Below, piece by piece: positions 11,701 to 24,962 of a stretch of DNA of 64,000 nucleotides. Source of the DNA: Macrostomum hystrix (taxonomy: Eukaryota; Platyhelminthes; Macrostomidae). The translations under genes were made by a program, and so were the position numbers. The DNA is taken from the NCBI GenBank assembly GCA_950097015.1, contig CATNEN010000038.1, positions 25,519,001-25,583,000 of the forward strand, given 5' to 3'. Numbering within the stretch: position 1 is the first letter of the stretch; every line of letters begins with the position of its first letter. The notes beneath the pieces were generated by a model, which saw only the letters and a program-made list of their open reading frames with translations, did not search any database and was not told the origin of the DNA.

Positions 11701-14700
11701 TGGGATCAGTATTTTTATATTGTATTAAGTAATAGCGCGTTTGTATCTTGCATCAAGGTCCATGAGCTCGATTCCGCGGCGAGGCCATATTAATTCGGGG
11801 CGCAGCCGCGGAGAAAGAGCTTGGGGGGCGCTTGTCATGCTATTTACGACCATGGGGGACAATCTCAAAGGCACAGTGAGAGTGTAAACTGCCTGACGAT
11901 GATGAGAAAGTTTGCGTACGGTATCTGTGTGCGTGTGTGCTCAGGAGTCAGCCAAATGGGCAGAGCCGCCTCCTCACTGGCTGCAGGTCTAGTGTCACTA
12001 AATGATTTACCATTGCCCACTGCCCTCCTGTATTTACAATTAATAATTATTATTTTAAGTACTAACGCGGATTAAATAATCGCAGGTTCTAGTCGAGATA
12101 ACTGACGGCCAGCCGTCCGAGGGCATATCCAAGGGTCTCGTATTGGGCTATTACAAACGCAAGCAGCGTTACAATTTTTTGAGTCGAGAGCAGCTCAAAC
12201 AGTGCCTAGCCGAGCAGCCAGACAAGTTCAAACTATGCTGCCTGGAGCTGAACGGCGGCCAAGGTGGCTGGGGCGTCCCGGTGAACTCCAAAGAGGCGAT
12301 TCCTCGAATTTTGTTGAACGGACGCGAGAACTGCGGCAGAGCTTGCGCCAACGACCAGGTAGTGGTGGAGATTCTTGGCCGCGATAATATCACACAAGAG
12401 TACAAGGGACGCGTTGTGGGCGTTTATCAGCAGGTGAGACAAAATGGTCCTACAAAAAAGTATATGTATGTAGCACTCATATGCATAAAAAATCGCCCTT
12501 TTTATAATGCCAAGACATTTAAAATAAAAACATTTCACAAGTGCTTCTCTCTCCTCAACATAGGCGGAGAAGCTTCGCTATCAGCTGTTTCTCTGTGAGG
12601 TGCTGAGTGATCTCGGGGCTTTGATGCGCCCCCTGTGCGGCACCTTTCCCAAGATTGGTTATGACAATGCCGTAGCGCATCAACAAATGGCAAGCGAGGC
12701 CGAAAAGCACTTAGAAGGTAACAAAGATCGTGAAGGCACAGGACAGCAACAGGTGACACACAATAGGGATCGAGCGTTGCGCATCGATCGCGACTACGTG
12801 TCTGTGTTTAATCCGCGCAAGTAAGTACATAATCAGCCATAGCTCTCGTCAATTAAGCAACATTATTTTTAACTCACGAGCGCATTTGCAACTGTTTTGC
12901 AGAAGCAATTCCGGAAAAATATACTTCGAACACAATCGAGCCCAACGTGTCAACAAGGAGTTCTGCGAGCAGACCTTTCTAGTTTGCTTCGAATACTGGC
13001 ACCTGGACAAGAGCTATCCAATGGGCAAGGTGGTTTACGTGCTGGAGAGCGCAGAAAACTCGCTGGCCGAAGCATTTGGCCTCATCCAGATGCGACACCG
13101 CCTGCCCAGACCATTGCAGGAGACACCTGAAGTACGCAAGCAGGTAGCTGGCGTGATTAGACAGGCGGCGCAGTCCCGTATCAAAGATCGCGTCGACTAT
13201 CGCCAGGTACTAACTGTGACCATCGACAATCCAGACACACGCGACATGGACGACGCTATTAGCTACTCGCGCTGCGACAAGACTGGCGTAGAGACTGTAG
13301 GCGTTCACATCACGGATGTGTGCGAGTTCATTGGCGGCCCTGGCTCTCGGCTTGACAAATTGGCCAGGTCCCGTCTGCGCACCATCTACCCACCGAAGGT
13401 GGCCAAGTCGCAGATGCAACAGCAGGTGAATTTGCCGCGTCAGATGCTCATTTGAAGGGACAAAGAAAAAGTAACTTTTTTATTCGGTATTTTATGAGCT
13501 GATAAAGTTACGACGTTAATGCCGCTAATTGAATGTGGCTCTACGAGCTTAGTTAGAAGATGGTTTTAGATGTACTTGACCTTAAACTCGACAAAAAATG
13601 CACCACACGTTTAGTATTTTTATAATTTAAAAATATTTACATGCAGATAACGCCCAATCACATGCTGCCTAAAACCCTGGCCGAGGAAGCGCTGAGTCTG
13701 CGCGAAGGTGTCGACAGACCGTGTCTGAGTGTCATCTTCAAATTTGAGCGTCAGGTGAAATCCGAAAAGAGAACATGGTTTAATCGTGCTGATTGATTTC
13801 TAATGCTATAAAAATGAAATCTTGTCACTTTCGGAACCATTCCAGAAGCAGGGCGGTCTGAAATGGAAGGTGCCGGAGTTTCAAAAGACCGTAATTCGCA
13901 GCGACCTACGCCTCAACAAAATCGATGTCCAGCCAATTCTGTTGGACGCCCAGCGAAAGGCCGACAGTTTTGGCGAGCGGCTGACCACCGAGATCGTTAC
14001 AATGCTGCGCTCCCTGTGGGAGATCGCTCGCCAGCTGCGGCTGAAGCGACTTGGCGAGGCCGGCTTCCAGCTACAGGAGGATGACTTCGGCTTGGAGGAT
14101 GAAGAAGGCATCGGGCGGACCTTCGAGACGGCATGCCTCATCGAGGAGTTAATGGTGCTGGCCAATTTGTCTGTTGGTCAGTGGCTGGCAAACCATAAGC
14201 GCGCTGTTGTGGCTAGAGTTCAGGATAAGCCCCGTGACTCAGAGGTGGATGACTGGCTGCACAGATACCAAATACTTTTGGTGCATATGCCACGCTTGCA
14301 GCGTGATCTAACCGGGCTTCGTCGTAGATTCGTACTGGATAGAAGCTTCCCGCTGTCGCTTTCGCGAGCGGATTATGATTTCATCATGAAATATCAAAAT
14401 GGCAAGCCCCGCGACTGTGTACTGCGACTGATGAATGACAGCCGGCATCCGCAAATGATGCTAGCTCTAAGCGAGTGGTTCTCCATCACAATGCCCGCTC
14501 AGTACGCCCCGACTGGCGAATCAGAGCCCCGGTCGTATCATTTCAGCCTGCAGCAAAGTAACTATGTGCACTTTACCAGTCCAATGCGTCGCTACGCTGA
14601 TATTGTTGTCCATCGGGCATTCCGAGCCATCATCGCCAACCAACAGCAGGAGACAAGCGCAGCTTCTGACGAGTCTGCCGAGAGTCTGCACGACCTCTGC

Positions 14701-17700
14701 GATACGCTTCGAACGCTAGAGCGCCGGGCGAAGCATTTCGAAAAGGACTCGACTAGTTACGCCTATGCTAGCCGCTTGAAGCATCGACCGCAGCAGGAAC
14801 TGGTGGTTGTTCGTTCTATTGACGATGGTGAGGTGATCTTTACCAGCAGTCGTCTGCGCCGCATGCCAAAGACCCTCGGCAAGCTGAAGATATCCAGCTT
14901 TGGCTTGGATAGTCGGCCAACGAAGTGCGATGGAAAATTCCGCTGCCGCTGGAGCCGGCGTATTTTTGTGCACCCGTCTTGCGACGATGTCAAACGCTAC
15001 GTGACCCCAGTGCAGTACCACCTGGGCAGTGAGGTTCGCGTTAGGCGCGACACCTACGTTCAGCGTGTCAATTGCGCGCCTGTGATGCAGCTGCGCAAAG
15101 AGTTCATCGACTCTGGCGCCAATTACGAAACGATGCGGGACCGATTTCGTCAACTGACGGACGTTGTGAATGAAGACAAAGGCGCTTGGATGATTACCTG
15201 TGAGAATGACCAGATCATTGCTGGACCGAATCAGCAGCTGCTTGTCGCGGGAAATTCAGTAAAATTTTATCGTGAGTTCACCATTGGCGACATTTTACGG
15301 CTACAGTTTCGCGCACAGCTTCTCCAAGGCCTCCTGACGCCGAGCATTGCCCTGATTGAGGTGTGCCAGAGCCACACCGTCTGCGTCACACACAAAGACG
15401 ACCCCGTGCGCTGCTTTGCTGAGGTCACAGATATCAAATCCAAGGCTTCGTATTCCAGCATCGTCGAGTACGCCACCATCTGGCAGCGCATTGTGGCCAT
15501 CGAGTCGGCCACCATCGCATCTAGAGCCGATGAGAGCATCACACTTCACGAGGTGGCCCTTGATTGGGCCTACCATCAGCCAAGCGATCGCTGGCTGGGT
15601 GCTTTTCACCTGCCGGCCGAGTTCTGCGTTCAGCGCCAGATCAAATTTGGTGCTGACGCCACCGCGACTGACCCGAATCTCGAGAGCAAAATCAGTGAAC
15701 TGGAATGTCAGCGCGGGCGCGGTGGAGGAGCCAGTCTGAGCGAGGAGGCTTTAAAAGAAGCTTTCAGCCTAGCCGGCGAGAGAGCCAGGTAATAAAAATA
15801 GCATAGAGAGCATGCTAATAAAATTCTGAGTTTGACAGACAGCGGCCACTGCAAGTAGCAATAAACGCATGTGCTTGTGTGTTTGCATGTTTGTGTGCAT
15901 TCAGACAAGCGAAGAAGTACGATTCAGCTTCTAGAGAGTATGCTTTCGTGCTAGAAGTGAAAATAAGGCGATATTTTATCATATGAATTTTGGTACAATG
16001 TTGACCCCACTACAATGGACAGGTTCAGTGACTTTCTGTGCCTGCGCTTCCAAGGCAACAAAGCCAGCGACTCAGCTGAGGAAAGCTACACTGCCGTGGC
16101 CCATGGAGGCATCCTTTTGACTTATAATACCGCTCACGGCCGCAACGCCAAGTGCGACAAAGCCAGAGACGTCGGACACATCAGCTACGCCTGCCAGATT
16201 GTTGTGTTCGCCCTGCAACAGCACGATCAGGGGCCCAGATTCGATTGGTCCAGCGTGCAACTGGCCACCGTGGAGGTGCTGCAGAAGTTCCTGCCGATTC
16301 GCCGTCAAGAGCTGGCGCTGTGGCGACTGCCAAAGATGCCAGATACCTCGCTGGCGCACAAGATAGCGCTGCTTGGCTCGAGGGAGGCGCGCGCTTCCGG
16401 TTAGTAGATTGGAGAACGTTGCCTTCGAACAGTTTTTTAAAGAATATATCAGAAAACAAACCTCTACTCGTGTCTGCTTGCATAATTTGTATATTTTTTT
16501 ACTTTTATAAGCTAATACTTTTTTTGTCGAATTAAATCTAAAATCTACAGTAAAATACATTTTAGGGCAAATTCAGAAATTTATGTCATGCTTTTTTCCC
16601 CACTTATTAGACCTCTAAAATTCTGACCAAGAGGTTCTGAGTTCGAATTTTGCCCTAAGAGAAACAAATTGTGGTTAATTGGCATTGAAATTTAAATCAA
16701 TTAGTTAAAAAATGCATTGCAATCTAAGTTTCTATTTTTATTCCTGCAGACAAAAGTTATGGCCTGAAGCTGATAGAGAAGAATGTACGAAGCTACTCAA
16801 TCGAGACTGGCACTGAGCAGCGCTACAACGATTATACTGGCGAGAGCTACGTTTTAAAGCGGAGTATTCCGTGCAATTATGCACAAAATGATGCCATCAC
16901 CGAAGCCATGAAGCATGACCTGACCCTAATTTGGGGTCCGCCAGGTGAGTTCGTCAAGCCGCACAATGATTTACTTCCAGATACTCGTACATGTACAGTT
17001 AGTAAATTGCAAAAATATTCTTTCCTTACTTAATTAGTTTATATTTCTCCACACAAATTTTTCATGAATAAACCTAATGCTTTCCTCAGCATGTAAGAAG
17101 GACCAAAAAACATCATGGGACTCGTGGGTAAGACCAAGTTTATCTGGCGAGTGTGATGCACCCCATGCAGTGTTTTGGTCTCAAATTATAAAGACTCGGA
17201 TTCATTTGAAGACTTTCGCTGTCGTATTTATAAAACTGTTTGGTCGAATAGTTACTATACAAGTTCTTTCTGATGAAAAGAATTTACAGACGCGGAAATT
17301 GTCTTTGTACTTTGTTTGGATATCATAAATTAAGCAAGTAATTCTGTTGGTGAATTGTGAATGTCGTCTTTCTAAGTAACAGATCTTTACCAAAACTGCA
17401 CTCTCTCTATTTTCAATTATCAGTGTATTTTCTCAAGGTTTTGAGGGGCAATAAAAGTTACGAGTGTATAAATTTGTGTGAAATTTTCCAAATTAAAACA
17501 CTCTGCAACGTGTATAGCTGGTGAAGGGCTGATTTTGTCGCAGCTATTTGATGTCAATCACCCATCATAGTCGATAATTTTTTCTTACGTGACATTGTCC
17601 CTATTGTCACGATCGTGACAATTTCACTAAGTGGCAATGTAGGGTTCATTGAAAAGTCTGAGTTTGAGGCAATGGCCTTTGAAACGAGCGGCGATAGCCG

Positions 17701-20700
17701 TCCATTGAACCCTAAATCGTGTGGCAGCTTTTAAAATATATTCGATATCCAAGGACACAGATGTCCCTCTCATCGTCAGACGGTTGCTTCATCAGTAGCG
17801 GTAGTTAACAGCGCCAGTAATTATTAACGACAGACAGTTCTCTCAACAGTCATGGCCGTCGCAGTGAATACAAGCACAGCAGGACCTTTACGATTCAGTT
17901 GATTAGTGAAACATATTTTTCACTTTTCATGGTATTCTCTTGTCATTTGGTTTTGACTAATTGTTAATTGCATAGAAGTAAAGACAGAAATGTTTTATTC
18001 CATTTCATCTATCACTATAACGAATCTCGATTTCCACTAAAAAATGCAACTATTTATTCCAGGCACTGGCAAGACTTCAACAGGTGTGATGCTCACCTAC
18101 TGGTACGTATTTGTCAATCGTTGCTTCGACGAAAATCGACAACTGCCGAATGAAGATGACGACGATGATGACGATGATCAAGATCCAGACGATCTAGATG
18201 ACAAGGTGGTCGCCGAAGACGATGACACTGAGGCTGTGGCCATAAACTACGCAGAACTAATTGAAGAAAAGAATGATGAAGCTGAATTGATTCCCAAAAA
18301 AGCGGACGAGTGGGTAGGGATTGACGATGCTTTGCGAAGAAGTTTCGACGACTCCCTCGGATGGAACACTGTCGGGCCGAAAGGTCGCCCTGCTAAATCG
18401 TCAAAACGTGATCGTGGGAACCTGGCAGAGGCGGCCAGCGACACTCACCCAATGGCCTCTTCCACGAAACCGTTGCGACCAAAAAAATTTAACAGTCAAC
18501 TTACCGCTCGCGATGACGAGTTGCAAACTCGACGCCAGGTGCTCTACTGCGGGCCCTCAAATAGGTCCGTTGACGTTGTTGCCGAGTACTTGAGCATGAA
18601 GCTGGGCCCGAAGTGTCCGAAAATCGTGCGTGTATTTAGCGAGCAACTCGAGTACAAGAAGTATCCCGTACCTGGAGACGGTTTTACCAGAAGCGGAGCC
18701 ACTCTGGGGCAGGAGGCCGGCGGGGGTGATATCACTCCCATGATGCAGGTGAGACAAAAATTACATCCTGAAGAGTTTCAGCTAAACTACTCGTATGCAT
18801 AAAAACATTGTTTGCCAAGAAAATAGAACGCTGAAATAATCATAAGGAAGTCCATCGTAAGTGATTTAGTGCGTGCAGTAAATAATTATTTCAAATCTCA
18901 TAAAAAGTGTAACACTAACTACCAATAAACAATACAGGAAATAGCCCTGCACGAGCTGATCCGAAAGGAACAGTGGAATCCTATATCCGCCGACACTATT
19001 CTAGCCTTCGACGCTCTGTTCCGCAACTTCATGGCCCAGGAGCGGCACACAAAGGAGGCCTGGAAGCGGGCTCTGCGTCTAACTGCTCAGGCAGACTCAA
19101 AGTTTTTCGGCTATCTCCAACGGCTGGTACTGGATTTTTCGACTAAACAAGCGAACGTTGATGGTTATTTTGATTACACTGACCTGAGTCTGCTTCAGCT
19201 TACAGCGATTTACAGAAAGGTGGTTTCCGCAGCTAAAAAACGTGTTCTGCAGCATTTTGAGGTGATTCTGTGCACCACATCAGTCAGCTGTAGTTCAACG
19301 CTGCAGTCGGCATGCAAGTTTAGCCAAATCATCATCGACGAGGCCGGCATGTGCACAGAGCCAGAAACTCTTGTGCCTCTGGTTGACTGCTCCGTTTCTC
19401 AGAGTCCTAATGGTACTCAAGAAAAAAGGAAGCCAGCCTCTCTCTACTCCGAACGCCTAGTGCTGATAGGCGATCACAAGCAGCTGCGCCCGATCATCCA
19501 AAATCGAACCGCCGAACAGCTCGGCTTGGGCGTGTCACTGTTTGAGCGTCACAGTCATCGGGCCATCATGCTCAGCTTCCAGTATCGAATGGTAATACTT
19601 GGATTCAAAGGAGTGGGTTTGGCTATGAGGAAGTAGATGTTGTGGAATGATTTATGCGCAAAGAAGTAATGGAGTGCGTATAAGTGACTTTGGTGTCGAG
19701 ACATTATTTCGGTCTAGTAATAGCTGTGTAAAGCAACCTCTCACAACTTGACTACCTAGTTATCACTCACTCCCCCGCAGCACCCGAGCTTATCCGAGTT
19801 CTCGGCAGATTATTTCTATCGCACCAGTCAGGCTCACCTGCAGACCCGTCCATCACCCTCATGGACCGGTCTACAACCAGGCGACGATATAAATCGTACG
19901 TCAGAAAAGACAGAGCGGCCATGGAACGGAATAAACACGCACCACTTTGCTAGAAGCCATGTCTACGACTCGTACAACTTTCGAACTGATGGTCATGTAA
20001 ATGGTAAACTGCGGCTAGAGAATGCCAATGTGCTAGTTGGCTGCTGGCCCGGGGTGCGTCGTATGATTGATTACTCTCCAGTCGGCAACTCCCCAGTTTA
20101 CTCATCGCATCGTGATGTGAAGCCGGAGGACCTGCAACCGTTGGGTGAGGAGGACCGCATCGTGTTCCTTCACATCGAAGGCACAGAAGAGAAAGTGACA
20201 GTGACAACCGAGGAAGGATCCGAGGACTCGAGGCGAAACGTGGCGGAGATCGACGAAGTGGTACGGATGAGTTCGAGTCAATAGCATTTAGAATAGGATA
20301 GCTTCTCAATTTGCCACTCGCCGCCGCTAAAATATTGAAGTGAAGTTTAGTTCCACTTCTGTCATTTCACCAATATTAAGATCTATTTTATTCTTCACCA
20401 ATTAGCATCGCCTTTACCCTCACCTGTAACCAGATCCGCGTCTACAAGGCCATTAGACAACGGGCAGAGCGTCCCAGAATTTTCGCCGACTCGCTGGCCG
20501 TGTTGTCGCAGTATCGCTACCAGGTAACTAGCATTGAAGAGCGAATTCGTAGCGAGCTACGCATTAAATCGCCGATTGTTAAGACTGTCATCGCCAGCCA
20601 AGGTGAGTCGTGCTGCTTGCCTCTAAGTTAAGAACTTCAGGTTTTCGTTTCCACTATATTTTGATTAAATTTTAGTTTTTTATTAATATTTTAACCTAGG

Positions 20701-21941
20701 AAGTGAATTCGACTACGTCATTCTGTCTCTCGTTCGCTCGCTACCGCATTACGATATTCCAAAGTTTCCCTTGCCAAGCTGGGAGCGCAAATACCTGGGC
20801 TTCATCACCGACGCCAACCAGATAAATGTCGCCCTAACCAGAGCTCGCCGCGGCCTTATTATCATTGGTAAACAGCTCGTGAATGTTTACAGATGCACAT
20901 TAAAGAGAGGTTACCCGTTAACGGCAGAGAATATTGTCACGAAAATTATCAATATACGGTAACTTTCCGTAGGAAACGAGTTATATGTATGCAAATACAA
21001 GCGCATTATCACACGAGCTCTATATTAAAGAAGCAAATCAAATTTTCAAATGAAATTTCACGACATGATTTACGTTCCACGTCGAAAAAATAATTTTAAG
21101 CTCCTGATGTAATTCTCCCAATATTTTAGGAAATCGGAACCTTCTGCAGGCCAGCCCAATGTGGAACTCGCTGCTGTCTAACTTGTCAAGTCGCAGCTGT
21201 ATTGTGGACAATCCAAGCTTGTTTCCAAGCAGCACAGGCGACAAGCGCCATCTCACCCTGCATGGCAGGAACCCGAAGCTTGCGCGCGCAGGTGGTGCAG
21301 GAGGTGGAGGCGGAGCCGGTGGAAGCGGTAGAGGCGGAGGACCATCGAGAGCCTGGACAGGAGGGGGGCCACAATGGAGCCTGAACAACCCGCAGCAGCA
21401 CCAGTATCAGCAGCAGAACCAGCAGCACCAGTATCAGCAGCAGAACCAGCAGCACCAGTATCAGCAGCAGAACCAGCAGCACCAGTATCAGCAGCAGAAC
21501 CAGCAGCACCAGTATCAGCAGCAGAACCAGCAGCACCAGTATCAGCAGCAGAACCAGCAGCACCAGTATCAGCAGCAGAACCAGCAGCACCAGTATCAGC
21601 AGCAGCGCCAGTACCAGCGGCAGAACCAGTACCAGCAGCTGAACCAGCAGAACCCGAATCTTCAGCAGAATCGGCAGAACCTGCAGCAGCAGAACCAGCA
21701 GAACCCGAATCTTCAGCAGAATCGGCAGAACCTACAGCAGCAGAACCAGCAGCGCCTGAATCTTCAGCAGAATCGGCAGAACCTGCAGCAGCAGAATCTT
21801 CAGCAGAATCAACAGCAGAACCATGAGCAGCAGAGCCAGTACAAGCAGCAGAACATGCAACGCCCGAATCTTCACCAGCATCAGCAACAGCTGAGAAAGG
21901 AGTTTGTGCCTAAGGATGATGATTTCCCCCCTCTGAAGTAG
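8789..21941 (+). CDS. HELZ2: HELZ2-like RNB exoribonuclease and UPF1-type helicase
   Basis: Plus-strand exons: 8789-9022, 9595-9918, 10421-10754, 10974-11416, 12086-12433, 12564-12820, 12903-13425, 13647-13754, 13846-15788, 15905-15937, 16023-16399, 16750-16944, 18063-18748, 18938-19591, 19781-20260, 20434-20602, 20700-20867 and 21130-21941. Phases agree throughout and give about 2,695 aa ending at TAG 21939. RNB nuclease: TIDNPDTRDMDDA (about residue 753) keeps all four catalytic aspartates, and YVHFTSPMRRYAD (about 1098) keeps the arginine motif. SF1 helicase: GPPGTGKT (about 1704, split by an intron after GPP), YCGPSNRSVDVV, DEAGMCTEPE, GDHKQLRP, FQYRM, SQGSEFDYVILSLVRS and NVALTRARRG. An acidic Asp run lies between motifs I and Ia. 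The last exon adds a Gly-rich hinge, a QQNQQHQY repeat tail and a terminal DDDFPPLK. The family degrades and unwinds RNA. The first two exons are the weakest; only a single helicase module is seen. Confidence 0.88.
9985..10250 (+). mobile_element. tRNA-derived SINE with ATT tail
   Basis: It starts with a tRNA-like head: box A in TAGCCTTGTGGTTAGAG and a perfect box B, GGTTCGATTCC. An unrelated body of about 150 bp follows, ending in an (ATT)n tail. It lies in HELZ2 intron 2 in the sense direction. Pol III promoter boxes plus a simple tail are diagnostic of SINEs. It is not a functional tRNA, because no acceptor stem closes. Confidence 0.75.
11735..12062 (+). mobile_element. SINE, second family (5'-truncated head)
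   Basis: Shares long stretches with the elements at 36000, 41957 and 50340: GAGCTCGATTCC (box-B-like), a GC-rich GGCGCAGCCGCGGAG block, TGTGCTCAGGAGTCAG and CTAGTGTC, and an A/T-rich ATTATT tail. It lies in HELZ2 intron 4, sense orientation. Confidence 0.7.
16945..18062 (+). other. long HELZ2 intron within the Walker A codons, no other feature
   Basis: The intron interrupts GPP|GTGKT. No repeat array, SINE or second gene is recognised inside. Short open frames here are not supported by splice phases. Confidence 0.5.
21391..21850 (+). repeat. 24-bp coding repeat, Gln/Asn-rich tail of HELZ2-like protein
   Basis: Eight near-perfect 24-bp copies encode QQNQQHQY and grade into degenerate Q/N-rich sequence. 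The repeat lies inside the last HELZ2-like exon, in frame. It gives a prion-like low-complexity tail, which in other proteins often promotes assembly into RNP condensates. Confidence 0.88.
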
Positions 21942-24480
21942 TTTAGATGGAATTTTAGAGGACAGGCGAGTGACAAAGCTGCTCACTTCCTATGTTTTAG
22001 CGTTCTCAGTTTTTTTACATTTAAAAGTTTTTTTCTCCTATTAATTCAAAGAATTTTTATCGCGGTAGTGTTTCGCATCTTTGATTAATCTCTCGCAAAT
22101 CAATGTTTTATTATTACGCCTCGCCAAAAAAGTAGTTAACGGAGGATTAACTTCTATTCTTTTCTTTTCTGTAGCTTCAGAATCTATTCTATTATATTCA
22201 GAGCTAAAAATATTAAACTTTTTCTGCAGCATGCAACTATACCAACAGCAGAACCAGTTGCTGGTACGTGTTTTTTCAGATTTTTATATAAAATATGATT
22301 AAAATATTGATAGTTAAAGTAGTGTTTTTCTTGAGTTTTTCTTCTACAGCGCAACAGATCATAATATTTATTTATCGACCTCGTTTTTAAATACATATTC
22401 CTCTCGGAGCTAGATTTCTTAACAAATAAAATATTTCTAAGTTGCTGATTATACGGTTATCGTAATTAGAAAAAACTCACAAGTGTTACGAAATTTCTCA
22501 TTTTCTCGTTTTTTAGCTATTAGACAACTACAAAATAGCTACATATACGTGCCCTGGGCTTCTTTCACCAAAAACGCTTTCTTTCAAATGGGTATTTGTC
22601 AAAGGCGGTAATTTTTCACTTACTGCATAGACAGGACAGGAGTATCTAAAGTCCTTAATTTCACATCTAGAAAAGTAAGATGGAAAAGTGTAACACATTA
22701 ACTATCCATTAGAAAATGTTGGTGTGAAATCTGTTGCTTTTTTAATTTTCAGTTTCGACGCAGTGACAATCAGCCTATCTACTCTTACGAAATAACCGTC
22801 TGGTAGGCTGGGACCGGGACTAGGTGAATTCACATTGAGAACATTGACAGTAATGAAGTAAGAACAGTTCAGGACCTTGCTGCGGGCCAGCATATACTCA
22901 TCGATTTCACTCATCAACGCTTAAAAGAGGGCGTGCATTAATAGGAGCGTGCGAATATACCATTAATACCCATGCTTTAAGGGCGTTAATGGAAAATCAG
23001 AGGGCGCCATCAGGCGCCCGAGGATTTTTCATTGACGCCCGCAAAGCTTGGGTATCAATTTTATTGTACCATAGACGTTTTTGCCCAAGCTATACTTTCA
23101 GAGTCAGATACAGGGGTGTGGGGGCAGAGCCCCCACTTCGGGGTGTGGGGGCAGAGCCCCCACTTCGGGGTGTGGGGGCGAAGCCCCCACCCACTACCAT
23201 AGACTATTTTACTAGAAATTCAAATCGTACGCTGAGCCTTGTTTCTCTCTCCTTTTCACCACTCAGCGGACCTTCATTCTATCTACAGTATCTCTCTCTC
23301 ATTTCTTTCTCACCCTCTTGGTGCGTGATAAGCTATGCCATAGACTAAAACTGCACGAAGTCTGAACAAGTTGATGAGGGAAAGGAAAACTAAGGCTAGC
23401 TCAGAAATTTCTTTCCTTCGAATCTCCACTGAGCCATGATCAACTACGACGGAATAGTGGAAGGCGAGATTGTAGGCTTGTCCACTGATGAATTGCGCTT
23501 CGTCACTGATGAATCGGTCTTTAATGTAGTCTATGATATTATCGGGCTTGATTAAGTGCCCGCCGGGTAAAAAGGTCATGGTACAATAGATAATAGTAAT
23601 CAAATAAAGCTCAAGGGTAAAATACGGACCAATCAGAAGGCGAGGGGAGGAAGGCCATAGACAGCCGAAGGGTAGAACCAGACAGAATTGTTGGCAAAGT
23701 GAGAGAATCCAGGCCAGATAAAGAGATAAAATTAAAAGTGCACGAGCCCCCGTTCCATAAGAAATAAAGCTAACGATAAGTAATAAGACTTTAAATTATT
23801 CAAAACAATCTTATTTCACTTTGTGGCCCTGTGAGTGTGAAAAGTCTAAAAACTTAACAGAATTTTAATTAATGAATAGGATCAGATGGCATCAACTGTT
23901 CATATGAATATAATAACTTATCTATTATTATCAAGAAAGACAATTACGATTAAAACTACAATTGTTATCAATAAATTACGCATCGCTCTTGTTAAGTAGT
24001 AACCAAAAAACGTAGCTAAATGATGACGAATAGAATGTTGCTTAATCGGTAAATGAAACCGAAGAGAGTACAAAAGTATCCAACAGTTATATAGCTCAAA
24101 TCAGCATGAACTATGATTCAAAACAATACGACGAAAAGTGTTATTGAAATGAAAGTTGAGCAAAAAGAGCTGACTGAAAAACTGGAAAAACAAATGGAAG
24201 ATTTGGGCATCAAGTGGAATTTCAGAATATTACAAGACAAAAGACCTTCAATTGTGCATCTTTAATATATTTGGATTTGAGATATGTAAAAGAACCGTTG
24301 CCTACCAATAATATACTCGTATGTTCAGGAACTTACGACACTGAATGCAAACTGAAGGGCTATAGACCAAAAATCGAATCACAACAGTCTTCCACTGAGC
24401 TCGTAGAAACAGGTCCGAAACATTGCATCATATAATTTGGCAATGTGCAAATTTGAGTTAAAAACTGAAAAAACTACACG
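21942..24480. other. intergenic between HELZ2-like and PHKA, no firm gene
   Basis: Contains the HELZ2-like 3' end (AATAAA near 22423), a small Q-rich exon-like segment at 22230-22263, two protein-like minus-strand open frames (22702-22917, 23310-23603), the GC hairpin triplet at 23113-23190, and a short coiled-coil-like frame near 24150-24270. None is supported well enough to call a gene. Confidence 0.4.
23113..23190. repeat. three tandem copies of a 27-bp GC hairpin
   Basis: Units begin at 23113, 23140 and 23167. Each holds the perfect inverted repeat GTGGGGGC-AGA-GCCCCCAC; the third has a GAA loop. Each could form an 8-bp GC-rich hairpin. The composition is far more GC-rich than the surroundings. 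Confidence 0.9.
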
Positions 24481-24494
24481 AAAAACTTAATTAG

Positions 24495-24950
24495 AAAGTG
24501 AGAGTGGCTGGGTGAGACAATGAGAGTGGCTGGGTGAGACAATGAGAGTGGCTGGTGAGATAATGAGAGTGGCTGGGTGAGACAATGGGAGTGGCTGGTG
24601 AGACAATGAGAGTGGCTGGGTGAGACAATGGGAGTGGCTGGTGAGACAATGGGAGTGGGTGGGTGAGACAATGAGAGTGGCTGGGTGAGACAATGGGAGT
24701 GGCTGGTGAGACAGTGAGAGTGGCTGGTGAGACAATAAGAGTGGCTGGTTAGACAATAAGATTGGCTGGTTAGACAATGGGAGTGGCTGGTGAGACAGTG
24801 AGAGTGGCTGGTGAGACAGTAAGAGTGGCTGGTTAGACAATGGGAGTGGCTGGTGAGACAGTGAGAGTGGCTGTTGAGACAATAAGAGTGGCTGGTTAGA
24901 CAATGGGAGTGGCTGGTGAGACAGTGAGAGTGTTAGATGAGACCGCGATA
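24495..24950. repeat. 21/22-bp minisatellite downstream of PHKA
   Basis: About 21 copies of a unit containing GAGAGTGGCTGGTGAGACAA, alternating GGTGAG and GGGTGAG. The array ends right at the PHKA stop codon, so it probably lies in the 3' UTR or immediate downstream region of that minus-strand gene. Confidence 0.9.
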
Positions 24951-24962
24951 GTGGCTGAGCCG

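Noticed and set aside
24150-24435. Short coiled-coil-like plus-strand frames (EQKELTEKLEKQMEDLG)
   Set aside because: Too short, stops close by, no consistent splice signals and no recognised homologue.
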